A DNA stretch of 64,000 nucleotides, from assembly GCF_032854445.1 (NCBI RefSeq), contig NW_027017958.1:186001-250000 (forward strand). The letters are read 5' to 3'. The notes under the pieces are model-generated. The model saw only the letters and a list, made by a program, of their open reading frames with translations. It searched no databases and had not been told where the DNA came from. Shown here in pieces: positions 55,772 to 64,000 of this stretch; position 1 is the stretch's first letter, and the number at the start of each line of letters is the position of its first letter. The position numbers were made by a program, and so were the translations under genes. Origin of the DNA: Liolophura sinensis. Taxonomy: Eukaryota > Mollusca > Polyplacophora > Chitonida > Chitonidae.

Positions 55772-56209
55772 AGGATTGTAATTGATATAATAGCATGTTC
55801 AGTTACAAGATAAATATTTTAGTTATTGTAATGGCATGTTCATTTACAAGGTGAACATTGTAATCATTATAATAACATGTTTACTTACAAGATGATCATT
55901 GTAATCATCATATTAGGACGTTCAGTTACAAGATGAACATTGTAATTATTATAAAAGCATGTTCACTTACTAAATGAACATTGTAATTATTATAATATCA
56001 TGCTTAGTTACAAGATGAACATTGTTATCAGTATAATAGCATGTTCAGTAACAACATAAACATTGTAATCATTATAATAGCATGCTCAATTACAAGATGA
56101 ACATTGTAATCAGTATAATAGCATGCTCAGTTACAAAATTAACAATGTAATCATTATACTAGTATGCTCAGTTACAAGATGAACATTGTAATCATTATAA
56201 TAACATGTT

Positions 56210-56250
56210 CAGTTACCAGAGAGAACGACGTTAAGACCCAAGCACTCACT
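56210..56250 (+). repeat. Odd 41-bp monomer, copy 9 (HOR-7)
   Basis: Core identical; exactly 6,835 bp after copy 8; type A downstream. Confidence 0.9.
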
Positions 56251-58530
56251 CAGTTACCAGATGAACATTGTAATCATTATATTAGGATGTTCAGTTACAA
56301 GATGAACATTGTAATCAATATAATAGCATATTCAGTTACAAAGTGAACATTGTAATCGACATAATAGCATGTTTAGTTACAAAATGAACATTGTAATCAT
56401 TATACTAGTATGCCCAGTTACAAGATGAACATTGTTATCAGTATAATGGCATGTTCAGTTACAACATGAACATTGTAATCATTATAATAGCATGTTCAGT
56501 TACAAGATGAACATTGTAATCAGTATAATAGCATGCTCAGTTACAAAATTAATATTGTAATCATTATAATAGCGTCAACGGTTACAAAATCATCATTGTA
56601 ATCAATATAATAGCATGCTCAGTTACAAAATTAATATTGCAGTTACTATATTAGCATATTTCATTACAAGATGAACATTGTAATCAGTATTATAGCATAT
56701 GTAGTTACAAGATGAACATTGTAATCATTATAAAAACATCATCAGTGACAAGGTGAACATTGTAATCAGTATAAAAGCATTGTCAGTTGCAAAATGGACA
56801 TTGTAATCATTACATTAGCATATTAACTTACAAGATGAATATTGTAATCATTATAATAACATCATCAGTTACAAACAAACATTGTATTCATTATATTAGC
56901 ACGTTCAATTACAAGATGAACATTGTAATCATTATAAAAGCATGTTCAGTTACAAGGTGAACATTGTATTCATTATAAAAACATGCTCAGTTACTAGATG
57001 AACATTTAAATCATTATAATAGCATGTTCAGTTACAAGGTGGACATTTTAATCAGTATAAAAGCATGCTCAGTTGCAAAATGGACATTGTAATCATTACA
57101 TTAGCATATTCAGTTACAAGATGAATATTGTAACATTATAATAACATCATCAGTTACAAAATGAACATTGTATTCATTATATTAGCACGTTCAATTACAA
57201 GATGAACATTGTAATCATTATAATATCATGCTCAGTTGCAAGATGAAGATTGTAATCGACATAATAGCATGTTCAGTTACAAGATGAACATTGTAATCAT
57301 TGTAATAGCATGTTCAGTTACAAAGTGAACATTGTAATCGACATAATAGCATGTTTAGTTACAAGATGAACATTGTAATCATTGTAATAGCATGTTCAGT
57401 TACAAAGTGAACATTGTAATCGACATAATAGCATGTTCAGTTACAAGATGAACATTGTAATCATTATAAAAACATCATCAGTTGCAAGGTGAACATTGTA
57501 ATTAGAATACAAGCATGCTCAGTTGCAAAATGGACATTGTAATCATTACAATAGCATATTTAGGTACAAGATGAACATTGTAATCATTATAATAATGTGC
57601 TCAGTTACAAGGTGAACATTGTAATCATTACAATAGGGTGCTCAGTTACAATATGAACATTGTAATCATTATAATAGCATGTTCAGTTACAGGATGAACA
57701 TTGTAATAATTTAATAGCGTGTTCAGTTACAAAATGAACATTGAAACCATTATAAGAGAATGTTCAGTGCCAAGATAAACATTGCAATCATTATAATAGC
57801 ATATTCAGTTACAAGATGAACATTATAATAACCTAATACTGTGTTCAGTTACAAAATGAACATTAAAATTGTTATAATAGCACGTTCAGTGACAAGGTGA
57901 ACATTTAAATCATTATAATAGCATGCTCAGTTACAAGGTGAACATTGTAATCATTATAATAGCGTCAACTGTTACAAAATCATCATTATAATCAATATAA
58001 TAGCATGCCTAGTTGCAAAATGAATATTGCAATCATTATATTAGCATATTTCATTACAAGATGAACATTGTAATCATTATTATAGCATATGTAGTTATAA
58101 GATGAGCATTGTAATCAGTATAAAAGCATGTTCTGTTGCAAAATGAACATTGTAATCATTATTTTAGCATGTTCAGTTACAAGATGAACATTGTAATCAT
58201 AATAACAGCATGGTCAGTTACAAGATGAACACTGTAATCATTGTAATAGCATGTTCAGTTACTAGATTACCATTGTAATAATTTAATAGCGTGTTCAGTT
58301 ACAAAATGAACATTGAAATCATTATAATAGAATGTTCATTGGCAAGATGAACATTGTAATCATTATAATAGCATATTCAGTTACAAGATGAACATTATAA
58401 TAACCTAATACCGTGTTCATTTACAAAATGAACATTAAAATTATAAAAATAGCACGTTCAGTGACAAAATGATCATTAAAATTATTATAATAGCATGCTC
58501 AGTTACAAGGTGAACATTGTAATCATTATA

Positions 58531-61500
58531 ATAGCGTCAACGGTTACAAGATGAACATTGTAAAAGTTAAAATAGCGTGTTCAGATACAAAATGAACATT
58601 GAAATCATTATAATAGAATGTTCAGTGGCAAGATAAACATTGTAATCATTATAATAGCATATTCAGTTACAAGATGAACATTATAATAACCTAATACCGT
58701 GTTCATTTACAAAATGAACATTGAAATTATTAAAATAGCACGTTCAGTGACAAAATGATCATTAAAATTATTATAATAGCATGCTCAGTTACAAGGTGAA
58801 CATTGTAATCATTATAATAGCGTCAACGGTTACAAGATGAACATTGTAAAAGTTAAAATAGCATGTTCAGTTACGAAGTGAACATTATAATCATTATAAT
58901 AGCATGCTCAGTTGCAAGATAAACATTGTAATCATTATAATATCATTTTCAGTTACAAGATGAAAATTGTAATCGACATAATAGCATGTTTAGTTGCATG
59001 ATGAACATTGTAATCATTGTAATAGCATGTTCAGTTACAAAGTAAACATTGTAATCATTATAATAGCCTTAACGGTTACAAAATCATCATTGTAATCAAT
59101 ATAATAGCATGCACAGTTACAAAATGAATATTGCAATCATTATATTAGCATATTTCATAACAAGATGAACATTGTAATCATTATTATAGCATATGTAGTT
59201 ACAAGATGAACACTGTAATCATTATAAAAACATCATCAGTTACAAGGTGGACATTGTAATCAGTGTAAAACCATGCTCAGTTGCAAAATGGACATTGTAA
59301 TCATTACATTAGCATGTTCAGTTACAAGATGAACATTGTAATCATTATAATATCATGCTCAGTTGCAAGATGAAGATTGTAATCGAGATAATAGCATGTT
59401 CAGTTACAAGATGAACATTGTAATCATTGTAATAGCATGTTCAGTTACAAAGTGAACATTGTAATTAGTATACAAGCATGCTCAGTTGCAAAATGGACAT
59501 TGTAATCATTACAATAGCATATTCAGTTACAAGATGAACATTGTAATCATTATAATAATGTGCTCCGTTACAAGGTGAACATTGGAATCATTACAATAGC
59601 GTGCTCAGTTACAAGATGATCATTGTAATCATTAAAAAAACATGCCCAGTTACAAGATGAACATTGTAAAAGGTATAATATCATGTTCAGTTACGAAGTG
59701 AACATTGTAATCATTACAAAAGCATGCTCAGTTGCATGATAAACATTGTAATCATTAAAATATCATTTTCAGTTAAAAGATGAAGATTGTAATCGACATA
59801 ATAGCATGTTCAGTTACAAGATAAACATTGTAATCATTGTAATAGCATGTTCAGTTACAAAGTAAACATTGTAATTATTATATTAGCGTCAACTGTTACA
59901 AAATCATCATTGTAATCAATATAATAGTATGCTCAGTTACAAAATGAATATTGCAATTATTATATTAGCATATTTCATTACAAGATGAACATTGTAATCA
60001 TTATTATAGCATATGTAGTTACAAGATAAACATTGTAATCATTTTAAAAACATCATCAGTTACAAGGTGAACATTGTAATCAGTATAAAAGCATACTCAG
60101 TTGCAAAATGGACATTGTAATCATTATAATCATATTCACTTACAAGATGAATATTGTAATCATTATAATAACATCATCAGTTACAAAATAAACATTGTAT
60201 TCATTATATTAGCACGTTCAATTACAAGATGAACATTGTAATCATTATAAACAGCATGTTCAGTTGCAAGGTGAACATTGTAATCATTATAAAAACATGC
60301 TCAGTTACAAGATGAACATTGTAATCATTATAATAGCATGTTCAGTTACAAGGTGGACATTGTAATCAGTATAAAAGCATGCTCAGTTGCAAAATGGACA
60401 TTGTAATCATTACATTAGCATATTCACTTACAAGATGAACATTGTAATTATTATAATAACATCATCAGTTACAAAATGAACATTGTATTCATTATATTAG
60501 CACGTTAAACTACAAGATGAACATTGTAATCATTATAATATCATGCTCAGTTTCAAGATGAAGATTGTAATCGACATAATAGCATGTTCAGTTACAAGAT
60601 GAACATTGTAATCATTGTAATAGCATGTTCAGTTACAAAGTGAACATTGTAATCCTTATAATTGCATGTTCAGTTACAAGATGAACATTGTAATCATTAT
60701 AAAAACATCATCAGTTGCAAGGTGAACATTGTTATCAGTATACAATCATGCTCAGTTGCAAAATGGACAGTGTAATCATTACAATAGCATAGTCAGTTAC
60801 ATGATGAACATTGTAATCATTATAATAATGTGCTCAGTTACAAGGTGAACATTGTAATCATTACAAAAGAGTGCTCAGTTACAAGATGAACATTGTAATC
60901 ATTATAAAAACATCATCAGTTACAAGGTGAACATTGTAATCAGTATAAAAGCATGCTCAGTTGCAAAATGGACATTGTAATCATTACATTAGCATATTCA
61001 CTTACAAGATGAATATTGTAATCATTATAATAACATCATCAGTTACAAAATAAACATTGTATTCATTATATTAGCACGTTCAATTACAAGATGAACATTG
61101 TAATCATTATAAAAGCATGTTTAGTTGCAAGGTGAACATTGTAATCATTATAAAAACATGCTCAGTTACAAGATTAACATTGAAGTCATTATAATAGCAT
61201 GTTCAGTTACAAGGTGGACATTGTAATCAGTATAAAAGCATGCTCAGTTGGAGAATGGACATTATAATTATTACATTAGCATATTCAGTTACAAGATGAA
61301 TATTGTAATCATTATAATAACATCATCAGTTACAAAATGAACATTGTATTCATTATATTAGCACGTTCAATTACAAGATGATCATTGTAATCATTATAAT
61401 ATCATGCTCAGTTGCAAGATGAATATTGTAATCGACATAATAGCATGTTCAGTTACAAGATGAACATTGTAATCATTGTAATAGCATGTTCAGTTACAAA

Positions 61501-64000
61501 GTGAACATTGTAATCCTTATAATTGCATGTTCAGTTACCAGATGAACATTGTAATCATTATAAAAACATCATCAGTTGCAAGGTGAACATTGTAATCAGT
61601 ATACAAGCATGCTCAGTTGCAAAATGGACATTGTAATCATTACAATAGCATATTCAGGTACAAGATGATGTTGTAATCATTATAATAATGTGCTCAGTTA
61701 CAAGGTGAACATTGTAATCATTACAATATCGTGCTCAGTTACAATATGAACATTGTAATAATTTAATAGCGTGTTCAGTTACAAAATGAACATTGAAACC
61801 ATTATAAGAGAATGTTCAGTGCCAAGATAAACATTGCAATCATTATAATAGCATATTCAGTTACAAGATGAACATTATAATAACCTAATACTGTGTTCAG
61901 TTACAAAATGAACATTAAAATTGTGATAATAGCACGTTCAGTGACAAGGTGAACATTTAAATCATTATAATAGCATGCTCAGTTACAAGGTGAACATTGT
62001 AATCATTATAATAGCGTCAACTGTTTCAAAATCATCAATGTAATCAATATAATAGCATGCCTAGTTACAAAATGAATATTGCAATTATTATATTAGCATA
62101 TTTCATTACAAGATGAACATTGTAATCATTATTATAGCATATGTAGTTATAAGATGAGCATTGTAATCAGTATAAAAGCATGTTCTGTTGCAAAATGAAC
62201 ATTGTAATCATTATTTTAGCATGTTCAGTTACAAGATGAACATTGTAATCATAATAACAGCATGGTCAGTTACAAGATGAACACTGTAATCATTGTAATA
62301 GCATGCTCAGTTACAAGATGAACATTGTAATCAGTATTATAGCATATTCGGTTACAGGATGAACATTGCAATAACCTAATACCGTGTTCAGTTACAAAAT
62401 GAACATTAAAACTATTATAATATCACTTTCAGTGACATGGTGAACACTGTAATCATTATAATAGCATGTTCAGTTACGAGGTGAGTATTGTAATTACTAG
62501 AATAGCACGTTCAGTTACAAGACACCCTTTGTAATTATTATAATAGCATCTTCAGTTACAAGATAAACATTGTAATCATTATATTAGCACGTTTAGTTGA
62601 AACGTGAGGATTGTAATTGATATAATAGCATGTTCAGTTACAAGATAAATATTTTAGTTATTGTAATGGCATGTTCATTTACAAGGTGAACATTGTAATC
62701 ATTATAATAACATGTTTACTTACAAGATGATCATTGTAATCATCATATTAGGACGTTCAGTTACAAGATGAACATTGTAATTATTATAAAAGCATGTTCA
62801 CTTACTAAATGAACATTGTAATTCTTATAATATCATGCTTAGTTACAAGATGAACATTGTTATCAGTATAATAGCATGTTCAGTAACAACATAAACATTG
62901 TAATCATTATAATAGCATGCTCAATTACAAGATGAACATTGTAATCAGTATATTAGCATGCTCAGTTACAAAATTAACAATGTAATCATTATACTAGTAT
63001 GCTCAGTTACAAGATGAACATTGTAATCATTATAATAACATGTTCAGTTACCAGAGAGAACGACGTTAAGACCCAAGCACTCACTCAGTTACCAGATGAA
63101 CATTGTAATCATTATATTAGGATGTTCAGTTACAAGATGAACATTGTAATCAATATAATAGCATATTCAGTTACAAAGTGAACATTGTAATCGACATAAT
63201 AGCATGTTTAGTTACAAAATGAACATTGTAATCATTATACTAGTATGCCCAGTTACAAGATGAACATTGTTATCAGTATAATGGCATGTTCAGTTACAAC
63301 ATGAACATTGTAATCATTATAATAGCATGTTCAGTTACAAGATGAACATTGTAATCAGTATAATAGCATGCTCAGTTACAAAATTAATATTGTAATCATT
63401 ATAATAGCGTCAACGGTTACAAAATCATCATTGTAATCAATATAATAGCATGCTCAGTTACAAAATTAATATTGCAGTTACTATATTAGCATATTTCATT
63501 ACAAGATGAACATTGTAATCAGTATTATAGCATATGTAGTTACAAGATGAACATTGTAATCATTATAAAAACATCATCAGTGACAAGGTGAACATTGTAA
63601 TCAGTATAAAAGCATTGTCAGTTGCAAAATGGACATTGTAATCATTACATTAGCATATTAACTTACAAGATGAATATTGTAATCATTATAATAACATCAT
63701 CAGTTACAAACAAACATTGTATTCATTATATTAGCACGTTCAATTACAAGATGAACATTGTAATCATTATAAAAGCATGTTCAGTTACAAGGTGAACATT
63801 GTAATCATTATAAAAACATGCTCAGTTACTAGATGAACATTTAAATCATTATAATAGCATGTTCAGTTACAAGGTGGACATTTTAATCAGTATAAAAGCA
63901 TGCTCAGTTGCAAAATGGACATTGTAATCATTACATTAGCATATTCAGTTACAAGATGAATATTGTAACATTATAATAACATCATCAGTTACAAAATGAA
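58531..64000 (+). repeat. HOR-8, cut by the window end (phase 1 to 5470)
   Basis: It is the partner of HOR-4 by shared ACAAAAGAGTGCTC, CAACTGTTTCAAAATC, GGTGAGTATTG and AGTATATTAGCATGC, without the extra 286-bp block. It continues beyond the window; the last 1,365 bp of the unit are not seen. Confidence 0.93.
63045..63085 (+). repeat. Odd 41-bp monomer, copy 10 (HOR-8)
   Basis: Core identical; exactly 6,835 bp after copy 9. About 240 bp upstream it has a private change, GTAATTCTTATAATATC instead of GTAATTATTATAATATC. Confidence 0.9.

Larger units (their letters stand above)
51696..58530 (+). repeat. HOR-7, intact-length 6,835 bp
   Basis: It is the partner of HOR-3 by shared CACTTAAAAGATG (about 53591), AAAATCATCATCAG (about 53866), AAATCATTTTAATAGC (about 55127) and the broken hairpin (55753), but without the 82-bp duplication. 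A private change is ATCATCACTTACAAGG near 53217. Confidence 0.93.
1..64000 (+). repeat. 41-bp AT-rich satellite array filling the whole window
   Basis: Every stretch I read is a variant of one monomer of about 41 bp. In consensus it runs GCATGTTCAGTTACAAG, then ATGAACATTGTAATC, then ATTATAATA. All copies are in the same orientation; no inverted block, unique spacer, transposon, tRNA/rRNA gene or telomeric repeat was seen. Individual monomers carry substitutions, and the order of variants recurs every 6,835 bp, so this is a higher-order-repeat satellite rather than a simple tandem array. A 41-bp period is not a multiple of three and the monomer holds TAA, TAG and TGA, so reading frames close quickly. 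No array edge is present. Family knowledge: such arrays are normally heterochromatic and often centromeric or pericentromeric in eukaryotes; the location here is inference. Confidence 0.98.
47090..64000 (+). repeat. ~31-kb super-repeat, copy 2 (first 16.9 kb only)
   Basis: It follows the order of copy 1 from the type B unit through HOR-7 and into HOR-8, with shared rare variants at each step. The window ends before the counterparts of HOR-5 and HOR-6. Confidence 0.85.

Noticed and set aside
1-64000. CRISPR array or iteron-type origin
   Set aside because: There are no unique spacers between conserved repeats; repeats abut and vary continuously, and the array is far too long with nested HORs.
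1-64000. TATAAT and TATAAA strings as promoter elements
   Set aside because: They are part of the monomer and occur hundreds of times with no coding region downstream.
1-64000. Inserted transposons, retroelements, tRNA or rRNA genes, telomere repeats
   Set aside because: I looked for breaks in the 41-bp rhythm on both strands and found only rearranged satellite. The least monomer-like stretch is the 31-base core of the odd monomer, too short to be an element.
1-64000. Inverted or palindromic large-scale arrangement of HOR blocks
   Set aside because: No reverse-complement monomers were seen; every block is in direct orientation.

Overview
This 64-kb window is satellite DNA from end to end. 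I see no gene, RNA gene, transposon or unique sequence, and both array edges lie outside the window. The building block is an AT-rich monomer of about 41 bp (consensus about 27% GC). All monomers run head to tail in one orientation, roughly 1,560 in total. Long arrays with multi-level higher-order organisation are typical of eukaryotic constitutive heterochromatin (centromeric, pericentromeric, subtelomeric, or sex/B-chromosome blocks). I do not recognise the monomer and cannot name the organism or chromosomal site.

The array is nested on at least five scales: (1) the 41-bp monomer; (2) sub-blocks of 7 monomers (about 286 bp) and 9 monomers (368 bp); (3) an internal paralogy of about 2.78 kb; (4) a higher-order repeat (HOR) of 6,835 bp, about 167 monomers; (5) a tandem duplication of about 30.98 kb carrying several HORs. 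'Phase' below means position inside HOR-1 (window 1-6835).

Layout: HOR-1 1-6835 (intact). 6836-20998 is a heavily rearranged HOR-2 complex: a 1.15-kb deletion, two jumps back, a short mosaic, a 368-bp triplication, a 41-bp duplication, a 2.25-kb short 'type B' unit and a 285-bp duplication. HOR-3 20999-27915 (82-bp duplication). HOR-4 27916-35036 (286-bp duplication). HOR-5 35037-41871 (intact length). 41872-51695 is a second rearranged complex (a 2,046-bp duplication straddling its start, a 1.3-kb deletion, and a second copy of the 2.25-kb short unit). HOR-7 51696-58530 (intact length). HOR-8 58531-64000 (cut by the window end). Inter-landmark spacings are accounted for to the base by these events, for example 7202 = 6835+285+82 and 7121 = 6835+286.

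Sharing of rare variants shows that 16.1-47.08 kb and 47.08-64 kb are successive copies of one ~31-kb block: HOR-3 pairs with HOR-7 and HOR-4 with HOR-8, while HOR-4 and HOR-5 are adjacent sisters. The local 285-, 82- and 286-bp expansions are present only in the first copy. The sequence reads as a record of repeated in-register unequal exchange. Since copies are nearly identical, assembly error must be excluded before the finer rearrangements are treated as biological.
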